Assembly: GCF_030764225.1 (NCBI RefSeq)
Contig: NZ_JASAXH010000013.1
Length of the DNA stretch: 64,000 nt
Direction: 5' to 3' (one strand)
Source: Phocoenobacter atlanticus
Lineage (GTDB): Bacteria; Pseudomonadota; Gammaproteobacteria; Enterobacterales; Pasteurellaceae
This document shows, one piece after another, positions 45,048 to 53,171 of this stretch; the first letter of the stretch is position 1; every line of letters begins with the position of its first letter. A model generated the notes under the pieces. It searched no databases. It was not told the origin of the DNA and worked only from the letters and a program-made list of their open reading frames with translations. Position numbers and translations under genes: made by a program.

Positions 45048-45815
45048 TTATAAAAATTCACAACAAATAATAGAAAAGTCGTCATAATACTTTTGGTTTA
45101 AAAGTATCTTATGAAACGCATTTAAACGCTGTTGATTAGTTGCATATTTTTGCCAAATTTCACTGCATTGTCTAACAGAAAGAGTATCAGTTAAACCATC
45201 AGTACATAATAAAAGAGTTTCACCTTTTTGAACGGTTATTCGATCGCAAAAATAAGCCGTTTGAAATGGTTGAAAATCTGCCACCAAATAAGAGGCTAAA
45301 CCACTATAAATAGATGCATAATCATTTTTATTAGCGGTTGGATCATTCGTTAATTCAGATAACAAAGTATGATCATAGCTAAGTTGTCGCCATTCGCCTT
45401 GTGAGTTAATCAAATAAATTCGACTGTCACCGACATTTAACAACTTAACTTGTTGGACTTTTAAATCAATCTCTACGGCGGCAAGAGTCGTTGTTGCACC
45501 AAAATAATGCTTCGCTAATTCTGTATTAAATTTTTCCTGCGTTTCACAAAGCCATTTATAAGTTAAAGATCCTTTATTTTGCTGACATTCGGCTAACTGC
45601 TCACACCAAAATTGACTTGCTTTGGAAGAGTTTCCACTGCTATATACACCGTCTGCGACACCTAATATAAAATGGGAATAGTCAGGAATAAATGTGGTTG
45701 CAATTTTACGATAGCATTGCAACACTTCTTTACCATTAAACAACGCATCTTGATTTCTTCGCTTTTGACTTTTTCCTTTGGCTTGCTGACAATAAGTAAT
45801 CTGACAATTTTGCAT
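45048..45815 (-). CDS. PP2C-type serine/threonine protein phosphatase
   Basis: A 255-residue PPM phosphatase with the metal-binding motifs in order: RRNQDALF (near 19), GVADGVYS (near 52), GDSRIYL (near 128), CTDGLTD (near 205) and DDFSII near the end. It removes phosphate from Ser/Thr or His-linked substrates. No kinase or FHA gene accompanies it here. PP2C genes in bacteria occur with TerY-type (VWA plus kinase) modules, type VI secretion and sigma-factor switches; none of those partners is present. Placed beside a broken WYL regulator. The gene may be a survivor of a larger module. Confidence 0.88.
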   Translation of the reverse strand: MQNCQITYCQQAKGKSQKRRNQDALFNGKEVLQCYRKIATTFIPDYSHFILGVADGVYSSGNSSKASQFWCEQLAECQQNKGSLTYKWLCETQEKFNTELAKHYFGATTTLAAVEIDLKVQQVKLLNVGDSRIYLINSQGEWRQLSYDHTLLSELTNDPTANKNDYASIYSGLASYLVADFQPFQTAYFCDRITVQKGETLLLCTDGLTDTLSVRQCSEIWQKYATNQQRLNAFHKILLNQKYYDDFSIICCEFL

Positions 45816-45974
45816 ATTTCCTCCTTTATTATTTACTGGTTTTCACTAACACGTTTTAACCTCGTTTAAGCGCCAAATTTAAAAAATGTCAATTTAAACA
45901 ACAAACTACATAGGAGCTTTTCAAACAACTGGTGTTTTTAAATAATACTCAAGAAATAAAAAAAATGATTTATA

Positions 45975-46234
45975 CTAGATTTTATACTCAATATCCCAAA
46001 TATTCTCATCAAGTTTTTCTTTTAAATATAGTGAGACAAATTAAAATTTTGTAAAAGGTAAAGGTTGAGAGGAAAAATTGAATCAAGGGTACGTTGAACG
46101 GTGCGTAATGAACGCTCAAAACCGAGATTGCTCATTTTCTTTTGTAACTCATCGGCGGTGATAGAATAACTTTTTGGAATTTGGCGTAATACTTCTAAAT
46201 GGAATTGCACTGTGGTTGGTTTTTCAATCGTCAT
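45975..46234 (-). pseudogene. Remnant of a WYL-type HTH regulator
   Basis: The open frame at 46022-46234 begins MTIEKPTTVQFHLEVLRQIP and has the HTH of YafY-like WYL regulators (ADELQKKM, then FERSLRTVQRTLDSI). After SIFPL the homology stops, where a normal protein would continue about 270 residues. A second frame just downstream (tag at 45975-45977) can be read as LKEKLDENIWDIEYKI, plausible for a WYL protein tail. I interpret this as a gene with a large internal deletion. Only the HTH part is certain. WYL regulators are common in defence and phage-related loci. Confidence 0.55.
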
Positions 46235-46378
46235 TTTAATTACTTTTAATATCTTAAATATTAGTGAAGTATAAATCAGTCAAAAATTATTTCACAATAT
46301 TATTTTTTGCACTCTATGAAAAACCAACATCATTAAAAATTAATATTTATATCGCTAAGATAAAATGATTTTACTTAA

Positions 46379-46720
46379 TCAAACAGTAAATGACGATCCA
46401 CAACCACAAGTGGAACTTGCATTTGGATTATTAACAACAAAACGAGAACCTTCTAACCCTTCAATATAATCAACTGTTCCGCCAATTAAATATTGTAAGC
46501 TCATTGGATCGACAACTAATCCAACATTTTGATTTTCAATCGTTAAATCACCCTCGTTTACTGCTTCATCAAAGGTAAAACCATACTGGAAGCCACTGCA
46601 ACCTCCACCTGTAATATAAACTCGCAAGCGGAGGTTTGGATTCTCTTCCCCCTCGATTAGACTCTTTACTTTAGCCGCAGCTGCATCTGTAAAGATCAGA
46701 GGAACATTGATATCACTCAT
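46379..46720 (-). CDS. erpA: Iron-sulfur cluster insertion protein ErpA
   Basis: A-type Fe-S carrier that delivers clusters to enzymes such as IspG/IspH. The three cluster-binding cysteines are in GGGCSGFQYGF (near 45) and STCGCGSSF at the C-terminus. The frame is open four codons further to a GTG at 46732; the start is set at ATG 46720 (113 residues, near the E. coli length). The only ribosome-site-like sequence, GTGGGG, lies in the 3' arm of a terminator hairpin just before the start. Confidence 0.96.
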   Translation of the reverse strand: MSDINVPLIFTDAAAAKVKSLIEGEENPNLRLRVYITGGGCSGFQYGFTFDEAVNEGDLTIENQNVGLVVDPMSLQYLIGGTVDYIEGLEGSRFVVNNPNASSTCGCGSSFTV

Positions 46721-46725
46721 AAAAA

Positions 46726-46754
46726 ACCCCACTAAATTAAAAAAATAGTGGGGT
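46726..46754 (-). terminator. Terminator hairpin overlapping the erpA ribosome site
   Basis: On the minus strand a perfect 9-bp stem ACCCCACTA/TAGTGGGGT with an AT-only loop is followed by TTTTTT, ending 5 bases before the erpA ATG. It ends the upstream dcuB transcript. The 3' arm contains the erpA ribosome site. Confidence 0.8.
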
Positions 46755-46783
46755 ATTATCTACTAATTAGGCGTATCAATCAA
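46755..46783 (-). promoter_or_regulatory. Candidate erpA promoter
   Basis: Minus-strand -35 TTGATT (46778-46783), 17-bp spacer, -10 GATAAT (46755-46760). Transcription would begin about 46748, inside the 5' arm of the terminator hairpin. Confidence 0.65.
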
Positions 46784-46793
46784 CTTGTTTGAA

Positions 46794-48125
46794 TTAAATT
46801 AATATGCTACTTAATCCCACACCAACGAAACAGGCAACAACAACCCCAATTAGTCCAGGAACCATAAAGCTGTGGTTAAAGTAATATTTTCCGATTTTAG
46901 TTGTACCAGAAATATCAAAGTTTACGGTTGCAATATCAGAAGGATAGTTTGGAATAAAGAAATAACCATAAGTTGCTGGCATTAGCCCAACTAATAATGG
47001 TGCAGGTAAACCGATTGCAAGTCCAACTGGAAGTAACATACGAGCTGTTGCCGCTTGGCTATTGATCACAACTGAAACCGCAAATAATGCAAAGGCAAAT
47101 GCCCAAGGATAATCGGTAACCATATCAATAATGCCCGCTTTAAATGATGGCATTGCATATTTGAAATAAGTATCACTCATCCACGCAATACCAAAAATTG
47201 CTAAGGTTGCCACCATTCCTGATTTAAACACTACGCCATTTGGTACTTTTTGCACGTCAGTTTTAGTGGCTAATAAAATAATTCCCCCAAAAGCGAGCAT
47301 AACCATTTGGATAATTGTCCCCATTCCAATGGCTTTTTTGGCATTGCCAATGGTACGAATTTCAGGAACAAGAGCAACAATCACAATAAAGACTAAAGCA
47401 AGTAAGAAAATTAATACTGAATTACGTGCTGCGGGAGGTAGCTCTTCATTTAAAGTGGTACTCGTTGTATTTGCAATACGTTCTTTCCAAACAGGATCTT
47501 GTAAACGACGTTGATATTCAGGATCATCTTGCAATTCTTTACCACGACGTAAGCTATAAAGCGAAAGTGCGATTGTTCCTGTAAGTGTGGCGGGAATAGT
47601 TACTCCCACGATACTTAACAATGTAACGTGAGAGAAACCTTCTAAGGCGACAATTTGTCCCAAGTAATAAACAACTGCCGCTGAAATAGGGCTGCCTGTA
47701 ATCGCCAGTTGTGATGCTACCGAAGATGCAGCCATTGGACGCTCAGGACGAATTCCATTTTTTAGAGCTACATCTCCAATGATTGGCATTATTGAATAAA
47801 CAGCGTGTCCTGTTCCAAGCATTAATGTCATTGTATAAGTCACTAATGGTCCTAAAATAGTGACTCGTTTTGGGTTGCGACGTAAAATACGTTCTGCGAT
47901 TTGTAACATATATTTCAACCCACCCGCAGCTTCCAAAATAGATGCACAGGTTACAACGGCTAAAATAATCAACATCACATTGATAGGTGGCGAAGTAGGT
48001 GGCATTCGTAAAATAAAGACTTCAACCATTAAACCAATACCAGAAACAACGGCTAAACCTACACCACCATAACGACTTCCAGCATAAAGGAAACCAAGCA
48101 AAAGTAGAAATTCAAAGTACAGCAT
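46794..48125 (-). CDS. dcuB: Anaerobic C4-dicarboxylate transporter DcuB
   Basis: Fumarate/succinate antiporter for anaerobic growth. The 443-residue protein has about 11-12 membrane segments. LMLGTGHAVYSIMPII and NGIRPERPMAASS match DcuB rather than DcuA. The C-terminal FIPNYPSDIATVNFD and SGTTKIGKYYFNHSF blocks are family signatures. In Pasteurellaceae fumarate is the main anaerobic electron acceptor. I could not find a clear FNR site in the 119-bp upstream gap. Confidence 0.95.
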   Translation of the reverse strand: MLYFEFLLLLGFLYAGSRYGGVGLAVVSGIGLMVEVFILRMPPTSPPINVMLIILAVVTCASILEAAGGLKYMLQIAERILRRNPKRVTILGPLVTYTMTLMLGTGHAVYSIMPIIGDVALKNGIRPERPMAASSVASQLAITGSPISAAVVYYLGQIVALEGFSHVTLLSIVGVTIPATLTGTIALSLYSLRRGKELQDDPEYQRRLQDPVWKERIANTTSTTLNEELPPAARNSVLIFLLALVFIVIVALVPEIRTIGNAKKAIGMGTIIQMVMLAFGGIILLATKTDVQKVPNGVVFKSGMVATLAIFGIAWMSDTYFKYAMPSFKAGIIDMVTDYPWAFAFALFAVSVVINSQAATARMLLPVGLAIGLPAPLLVGLMPATYGYFFIPNYPSDIATVNFDISGTTKIGKYYFNHSFMVPGLIGVVVACFVGVGLSSILI

Positions 48126-48244
48126 AAAACACCTCTAATTTAGGTTAAGTAAGACAATTTTTCTAACTATAATTCGTTTTAATTCACGTCATATAGCTTA
48201 ACTGAATAATCTCATTTTTTGAACTATTTTTTATTAATTTCAAA

Positions 48245-48868
48245 CTAAATTAACCACTTCTCAACAACCGTTCTAATTTCTTCTGAAACCTTTTCTAAGC
48301 ACTGTTCTGCATTAATTTTTATTGCTTTAGAGTTTTGTTCTACTAATTCCAAGTAACGTTTTCGAGTACGATAAAAAAAATCGATATGTTGTTGCTCTAT
48401 CCGATCGAGTTCGCCACGTCCTTTTGCTCTCTCTAAACCAATTTTAGGATCAAGATCCAAATAAAGCGTTAAATCGGGTTCAAACTCACCTAAAATGGCA
48501 TTTTTGATTGTATTGAGCAATGGTTCACTTAATCCTCGCCCACCACCTTGATAGGCTAAAGTAGACATATTATGACGGTCACCTACAACCCATATTCCAT
48601 TGTCTAATGCAGGTTGAATAATGGTTTCTACTAATTGTGTTCTTGACGCATAAAGCATTAATAATTCTGCTTTATCTGTCGTATATTCTCCTTCAACACC
48701 TTCTTTCCAAATTCGGCGTAATGCTTCAGCAATAGGCGTTCCACCGGGTTCACGAGTAGTAATAAACTGAATATTATGTTTTTGTAAGCTATCTATGACA
48801 ATTTGCTGTGCATTACTTTTTCCTGCACCTTCCAAACCTTCAATAACAATAAATTTTCCCTTTAACAT
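48245..48868 (-). CDS. tmk: Thymidylate kinase
   Basis: Phosphorylates dTMP to dTDP. P-loop EGLEGAGKSNAQ at residues 10-21, DR-type motif GDRHNMSTLAYQGGGRG near 96-112 and LID region with Arg residues near 145. At 207 residues it is complete. Starts 2 bp after mltG ends; holB, its partner in many genomes, is elsewhere. Confidence 0.97.
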   Translation of the reverse strand: MLKGKFIVIEGLEGAGKSNAQQIVIDSLQKHNIQFITTREPGGTPIAEALRRIWKEGVEGEYTTDKAELLMLYASRTQLVETIIQPALDNGIWVVGDRHNMSTLAYQGGGRGLSEPLLNTIKNAILGEFEPDLTLYLDLDPKIGLERAKGRGELDRIEQQHIDFFYRTRKRYLELVEQNSKAIKINAEQCLEKVSEEIRTVVEKWLI

Positions 48869-48869
48869 T

Positions 48870-49883
48870 TTAATTTCCTTTCTTGGATCTTAACCATTTT
48901 AGATATTCTTGCACTGCTTGATTATGTTCTTTAAGTGTACGACTAAATTTATGCCCCCCCGTTCCATCTGCCACAAAATATAGATAAGTAGTAGTATCGG
49001 GATGAGCAACCGCATTAATTGCTGCTTCGCTTGGCATTGCAATAGGCGTTGGAGGCAAGCCTTCTATCACGTAGGTATTATAAGCTGTTGGTTTTCGTAA
49101 ATCTCTTTTTGTAATGTTGCCTTTATATTTATCTCCCATTCCATAAATTACGGTTGGGTCGGTTTGTAAACGCATTTTTAAACGTAATCGATTAACAAAA
49201 ACGGAGGCAATTTGAGGTCGTTCCTCTGCTTTGGCTGTTTCTTTGTCTATGATAGAAGCAAGAATTAACATTTCATAGGCTGATTTAAGTGGTAAATTTT
49301 CATCCCTATTATTCCAAGCGTTATCCAAGATAGTTTTTTGTCTTTTATAAAGGCGTTGTAATAATGCCAGATCCGTTGAATAAGGAATATAATTATAGGT
49401 ATTTGGAGCAAACCATCCTTCTAATTTAGAATGTGGAATGCCTAATAATTTAGCAATTTCTTCTTCTGATTTTCCTTTTAGCGTTTGTTTTAAAAACGAG
49501 GCTTGTTTAATTGTTTCTAACCAATCTTTAAATGTTTTTCCAGAAATAAAACGCAACGAAAGTTGAACTTGTTGATAGCCCGTTATTTGCTCTAATAATT
49601 GACCTAATGTTGTTACCTTATCAAGAGAAAATACCCCTGCTTTAAAATCTTTAAATTTAGGGTCGAAGCGAATAATATAAGGTAATAAAAATGATTTCTT
49701 AACAATATGTTGCTGGCTAAGTAAGGTGGCTAATTGTTTACTAGAAGTGCCTCTCTCAATAATTAAAAATTGCTGAGGTTTACTTTCAATAGGTTGATTA
49801 ATAATTTGAAAATAACGATAGCTTACTAATGAGACTAAGCAAATAGGAAGCAAAAATAAAATAAATATAATTTTTTTTAACAT
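48870..49883 (-). CDS. mltG: Endolytic murein transglycosylase MltG (YceG)
   Basis: Inner-membrane lytic transglycosylase that ends nascent glycan strands. One N-terminal membrane helix (about 5-25), then a LysM-like region and the catalytic YceG domain with the essential Glu in LASIIDKETAKAEERP (near residue 217). Downstream LQTDPTVIYGMG and NTYVIEGLPPTPIAMPS are diagnostic. The 337-residue protein is full length. Same operon as tmk. Confidence 0.96.
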   Translation of the reverse strand: MLKKIIFILFLLPICLVSLVSYRYFQIINQPIESKPQQFLIIERGTSSKQLATLLSQQHIVKKSFLLPYIIRFDPKFKDFKAGVFSLDKVTTLGQLLEQITGYQQVQLSLRFISGKTFKDWLETIKQASFLKQTLKGKSEEEIAKLLGIPHSKLEGWFAPNTYNYIPYSTDLALLQRLYKRQKTILDNAWNNRDENLPLKSAYEMLILASIIDKETAKAEERPQIASVFVNRLRLKMRLQTDPTVIYGMGDKYKGNITKRDLRKPTAYNTYVIEGLPPTPIAMPSEAAINAVAHPDTTTYLYFVADGTGGHKFSRTLKEHNQAVQEYLKWLRSKKGN

Positions 49884-49926
49884 AACTAAAATGGAAGAAT
49901 AAATAAATTGATGTAACTATACCAAA

Positions 49927-49956
49927 AAGCGGTACGATTTTAAGATTTTTTTGCAA
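49927..49956 (+). repeat. DNA uptake signal sequence (30-bp unit)
   Basis: AAGCGGTACGATTTT and a TTTTTGCAA tail, between mltG and the tRNA-Lys genes. Confidence 0.85.
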
Positions 49957-49972
49957 ATTTAAGAAAATTAAA

Positions 49973-50048
49973 TGGTGGGGCATGAAGGATTCGAACCTTC
50001 GACAAATGGATTAAAAGTCCACTGCTCTACCAACTGAGCTAATGCCCC
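49973..50048 (-). tRNA. tRNA-Lys (anticodon UUU), copy 3 in transcription order
   Basis: The minus strand reads GGGGCATTAGCTCAGTTGG, anticodon loop ACTTTTAATC with TTT anticodon, GGTTCGAATCC T arm and an encoded CCA end. 76 bases. Identical to the next two. Confidence 0.97.
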
Positions 50049-50068
50049 TAATGATATAGAGTAAGAAG

Positions 50069-50144
50069 TGGTGGGGCATGAAGGATTCGAACCTTCGACA
50101 AATGGATTAAAAGTCCACTGCTCTACCAACTGAGCTAATGCCCC
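50069..50144 (-). tRNA. tRNA-Lys (anticodon UUU), copy 2
   Basis: Second identical tRNA-Lys(UUU), separated from its neighbours by 20 and 35 bases, so all three come from one transcript. Confidence 0.97.
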
Positions 50145-50179
50145 TTATTAAACTACTAACATAATATAGGGTACGTGAA

Positions 50180-50255
50180 TGGTGGGGCATGAAGGATTCG
50201 AACCTTCGACAAATGGATTAAAAGTCCACTGCTCTACCAACTGAGCTAATGCCCC
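50180..50255 (-). tRNA. tRNA-Lys (anticodon UUU), copy 1
   Basis: First of three identical tRNA-Lys(UUU) genes in direction of transcription, CCA encoded. Substrate for MnmC encoded in this window. Confidence 0.97.
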
Positions 50256-50362
50256 GTCACTATTCAACGAGGGGTAATCATACTGATTTTAAAAATCTAA
50301 TCAACCCCTTTTTTTAAAATTTTTACATAATTATAGATTAACTGGATAGTTTCCACTCGATT

Positions 50363-50392
50363 TTGTAAATTTTCATAATAATCCTACCGCTT
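50363..50392 (-). repeat. DNA uptake signal sequence (30-bp unit)
   Basis: Core ACCGCTT at 50386-50392 with tail TTGTAAATTTT, just past the yggT stop codon. Confidence 0.8.
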
Positions 50393-50411
50393 ACTTGGTC
50401 ATTTAGTAAAC

Positions 50412-50954
50412 TTATGCAATTGCCCAAAGCCCACCTAAATGACTATACAAAAATTGGTTTAATGCTAATAAAATAAATGCCAATACCATTACAGAAAAAT
50501 CAAGCATTCCTGTTTTTGGAAGAAAACGGCGAATTAAACCCAATACGGGCTCTGTAATTTGTGCTACGGTATAATCTAAAGGATGATTACCTTGCGTTAC
50601 CCAACTCATTAATGCTCGAATTAATGTAGTAAAAAATAAAATTTGTCCAAAAGTTTTTAACACACTTAATAAACCAATCAACACCGCTGTGGTAATAGAA
50701 ATAGTGTCAATAAAGAAAAAATAAAAGAGTGTTACTATCACCATCGCAATCAAAATAGCGGCGACATTAATATTTCCACGTAGATTAGGAATAACCTTGC
50801 TTACTGGATTAACCAAAGGCTGAGTTAAACGAAGAAGAGACTGAGAGATGGGTAGCTGAGGGCTAACTCTACAAAACTCCAACCACGCTCGTAAGATAAG
50901 AACAAAACTAAAAAAACTAATCACAATGTTCAAAAGACTAATAATAAATTCCAT
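50412..50954 (-). CDS. yggT: YggT family membrane protein
   Basis: A 180-residue inner-membrane protein made of two YggT repeats, each with a hydrophobic pair and a P-hook (QPLVNPVSKVIPNLRG near 50; EPVLGLIRRFLP near 140). YggT/YlmG proteins take part in envelope or osmotic tolerance; exact role is not known. The frame continues four codons to a GTG at 50966; the ATG at 50954 is preferred although no strong ribosome site precedes either. Confidence 0.88.
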   Translation of the reverse strand: MEFIISLLNIVISFFSFVLILRAWLEFCRVSPQLPISQSLLRLTQPLVNPVSKVIPNLRGNINVAAILIAMVIVTLFYFFFIDTISITTAVLIGLLSVLKTFGQILFFTTLIRALMSWVTQGNHPLDYTVAQITEPVLGLIRRFLPKTGMLDFSVMVLAFILLALNQFLYSHLGGLWAIA

Positions 50955-51130
50955 AAATTTAACCACGCTATAAATTGATATAATATAATCCGTTCAGATT
51001 GACATAACTTACACTTTTTGTAAATAGTTTGAATGAACTAACCGCTATTCCAAGCATAATATAAGCGGTATGATCCTATCAAAAATTTACAATTTTGTAT
51101 TATCTTTTTTTCTGATACACTTTTGATATC
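50955..51130. other. Intergenic segment upstream of yggT
   Basis: About 175 bp holding the presumed yggT promoter and one uptake signal (51063-51092). No gene seen. Confidence 0.6.
51063..51092 (+). repeat. DNA uptake signal sequence (30-bp unit)
   Basis: AAGCGGTATGATCC with AAATTTACAA tail, upstream of yggT. Confidence 0.8.
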
Positions 51131-51478
51131 AGGGCAAGAGCATTTTAATTTTTACCTAAAAGTAACAAAGCTCTAAAATCATCATCCAATGCAGCCATTT
51201 TGAATTTACGTTTCATACTCGCATTACAACTTGTGTCTGTAATATTTGTGAAACCAAGCCTTAACTTCTTTATTTAGCTATCTTTGATTACCTTTTAATG
51301 ACACAACATAATCAGCCCCTTTAGATTGAATTTACTTTTTACAGCGTTCAATTCTAGGATCTTTGATAATTCAAAAGTGAGTAATAAAATTATTTGTCAT
51401 ATCAGTAAACATTTTGTTATTCGTTACTGATCTGATCGTAAAAATAGTATTTCGTTCAATTTAAAATGATCTTGCCCT
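51131..51478 (-). mobile_element. ISAs1-family remnant with terminal inverted repeats
   Basis: Bounded by AGGGCAAGAGCATTTTAA (51131-51148) and the reverse complement of AGGGCAAGATCATTTTAA (51461-51478), 17 of 18 identical. Inside, the minus strand still encodes pieces of an ISAs1 (H-repeat associated) transposase: KGADYVVSLKGNQ, then an in-frame stop, then LNKEVKAWFHKYYRH (around 51242-51325). At 348 bp it has lost about three quarters of a normal element. No target-site duplication is recognisable. A further partial end (ATGATCTTGTCC) lies at about 51500-51511. Confidence 0.8.
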
Positions 51479-51719
51479 AAATCTTATATATGATGCAGGA
51501 TGATCTTGTCCGAACCATAAAAAAACCGCTCATATCTCTATAGTATGTGCCCTCGTTTTTGCCCTTTTCTAAGTGAGGGATCACTTGAGGGATCATTAAA
51601 GGCAGATTGTAATGAAATTTAATGAAACGCTATAAAACTCTATGAAATGCACAAAGCCTTGTTATAACTGGCTTTGTGATACTTTATGAAACGTTGGCGA
51701 ACGTTAAAAAATGATATTC
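51479..51719. other. Intergenic segment downstream of tmRNA
   Basis: No intact gene. Contains a 9-bp stem CACAAAGCC/GGCTTTGTG (51650-51658/51670-51678) and AACGTT-GGCG-AACGTT (51690-51705). No duplicated tmRNA 3' end is seen, so an integrated element cannot be shown. Confidence 0.5.
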
Positions 51720-52086
51720 TGGTGGAGCTGGGGGGAGTTGAACCCCCGTCCGAAATTTCTCTACCGTCAGTACTACATGTTTAGTCTAATCTTTAATTTA
51801 ACTTACTCACTGCGGATAGACACGCGATAAGTAAGCGAACTTGGTTTAATTTAATGCTTCGATCCTCAAGTTGCGGCTTCCACACGATCTTGTTTGGTTT
51901 TGACTCCTCTTGATCCCCGTCTTACAAGCTAAAGCTAGGGAGAGAAGGCTCTAAGCAGGTTATTAAGCTGCTAGTGCGTAGTTTTCGTCGTTTGCGACTA
52001 TTTTTTTGCGGTTTATTTACGAGGCCTACCGCACCTCGACATGCACTTTGGGCTTCGCTAATCCCGTCGAATCCTGAATCAGCCCC
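51720..52086 (-). ncRNA. ssrA: Transfer-messenger RNA (tmRNA)
   Basis: The minus strand starts GGGGCTGATTCAGGATTCGA and ends GGTTCAACTCCCCCCAGCTC followed by CACCA, the tRNA-Ala-like ends of tmRNA. The tag frame reads GCAAACGACGAAAACTACGC then CTAGCAGCTTAA, giving the peptide ANDENYALAA. The 3' CCA is encoded. It rescues stalled ribosomes and tags their products for proteolysis. smpB is not adjacent. The promoter region overlaps an uptake signal at 52123. Confidence 0.98.
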
Positions 52087-52122
52087 ATTCTTAAAAAATC
52101 TTAAGAAAAACAATTCTATCAG

Positions 52123-52152
52123 AAGCGGTAAGATCTGTAAACTTTTTTGCAA
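52123..52152 (+). repeat. DNA uptake signal sequence (30-bp unit)
   Basis: AAGCGGTAAGATCTG with TTTTTTGCAA tail in the divergent ssrA-rpoH gap. Confidence 0.85.
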
Positions 52153-52203
52153 TTTTGTTTTCTATGTTAATATAGCTACTTGATTGCAAATTAAGGAAAT
52201 AGA

Positions 52204-53112
52204 ATGAGTGATACCCAAGAAACTAAATTACTTGAAGCAAAAGAAAAACATTTACCTGCAAAACGTGATGATTTTGCAAACAGTATGTTAATTCCTCAAG
52301 GTAATTTGGATAGTTATATTCGTATGGCTAATCAATATCCTGTTTTAACCGCTGAAGAAGAAAAAGAGCTAGCAGAACGCTTATACTATGATGAAGATAT
52401 TGAAGCAGCAAAACAATTAATCCTTTCTCATCTTCGCTTTGTGGTACATATTGCTCGTGGTTATATGGGCTATGGTTTACCACTGGCAGATTTAATTCAA
52501 GAGGGCAATATTGGATTGATGAAGGCAGTAAAACGTTTTAATCCTGAAGTAGGCGTTCGTTTAGTTTCTTTTGCCGTACATTGGGTAAAAGCAGAAATTC
52601 ACGAATATGTACTGAAAAATTGGCGAATTGTAAAAGTTGCCACCACCAAAGCACAACGTAAATTATTCTTTAATTTACGTAAAAATAAACACCGTTTAGC
52701 GTGGTTTAATGAAGAAGAAGTTAAGCACGTTGCTAATGAGTTAGGAGTACAGCCTTCTGATGTGAAAGAAATGGAATCTCGTATGACGGGTCAAGATATG
52801 GGATTTGATTTACCTACCAATGAAGATAGTGATGAGGCTTATGTTCCTTCTATGTATTTGGAAGATGATAACTCTAATTTTGCTGATGATATTGAAGATG
52901 AGCAATATAGCGGACAAGCAACAGCCAAACTTGCCTATGCGTTAGCGACTTTAGATGAGAGAAGTCAAGAAATCATTAAAACTCGTTGGTTAGACGACAA
53001 TAAAGCAACATTACAAGATTTAGCAGATAAATACAGTATTTCTGCGGAAAGAGTACGTCAGCTAGAAGCGGCAGCACTGAAGAAAATTAAACAAGCTATT
53101 ACATTAGAGTAG
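52204..53112 (+). CDS. rpoH: RNA polymerase sigma-32 factor RpoH
   Basis: Heat-shock sigma factor. Region 2 (DLIQEGNIGLMKAVKRFNPE, near 97) and region 4 (ISAERVRQLEAAALKKI) are intact, and the RpoH box QRKLFFNLRK near residue 152, which separates sigma-32 from other sigma factors, is present. At 302 residues it is about 18 longer than in E. coli, mainly from an acidic insert near 210-235. ftsYEX do not precede it here. Confidence 0.97.
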   Translation: MSDTQETKLLEAKEKHLPAKRDDFANSMLIPQGNLDSYIRMANQYPVLTAEEEKELAERLYYDEDIEAAKQLILSHLRFVVHIARGYMGYGLPLADLIQEGNIGLMKAVKRFNPEVGVRLVSFAVHWVKAEIHEYVLKNWRIVKVATTKAQRKLFFNLRKNKHRLAWFNEEEVKHVANELGVQPSDVKEMESRMTGQDMGFDLPTNEDSDEAYVPSMYLEDDNSNFADDIEDEQYSGQATAKLAYALATLDERSQEIIKTRWLDDNKATLQDLADKYSISAERVRQLEAAALKKIKQAITLE

Positions 53113-53117
53113 TGTTG

Positions 53118-53171
53118 AAGCGGTAATATATTATTCAAAATTTGCAAATTTTGATCAAAATGTTACCGCTT
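53118..53171. terminator. Paired uptake signals forming an rpoH terminator
   Basis: Two 30-bp uptake units in opposite orientation (53118-53147 and 53142-53171) share a central TTGCAA. The cores pair as AAGCGGTAA/TTACCGCTT (9 bp) and the AT-rich tails extend the dyad. A T-rich stretch follows at 53172. Inverted uptake signal pairs commonly serve as terminators in this family. Confidence 0.75.

Noticed and set aside
49973..50255. Three long direct repeats
   Set aside because: They are complete, identical tRNA-Lys genes, not a mobile or CRISPR repeat.
51131..51478. Intact insertion sequence
   Set aside because: Only 348 bp remain between the inverted repeats, the transposase frame is interrupted by stops, and no target-site duplication is seen.
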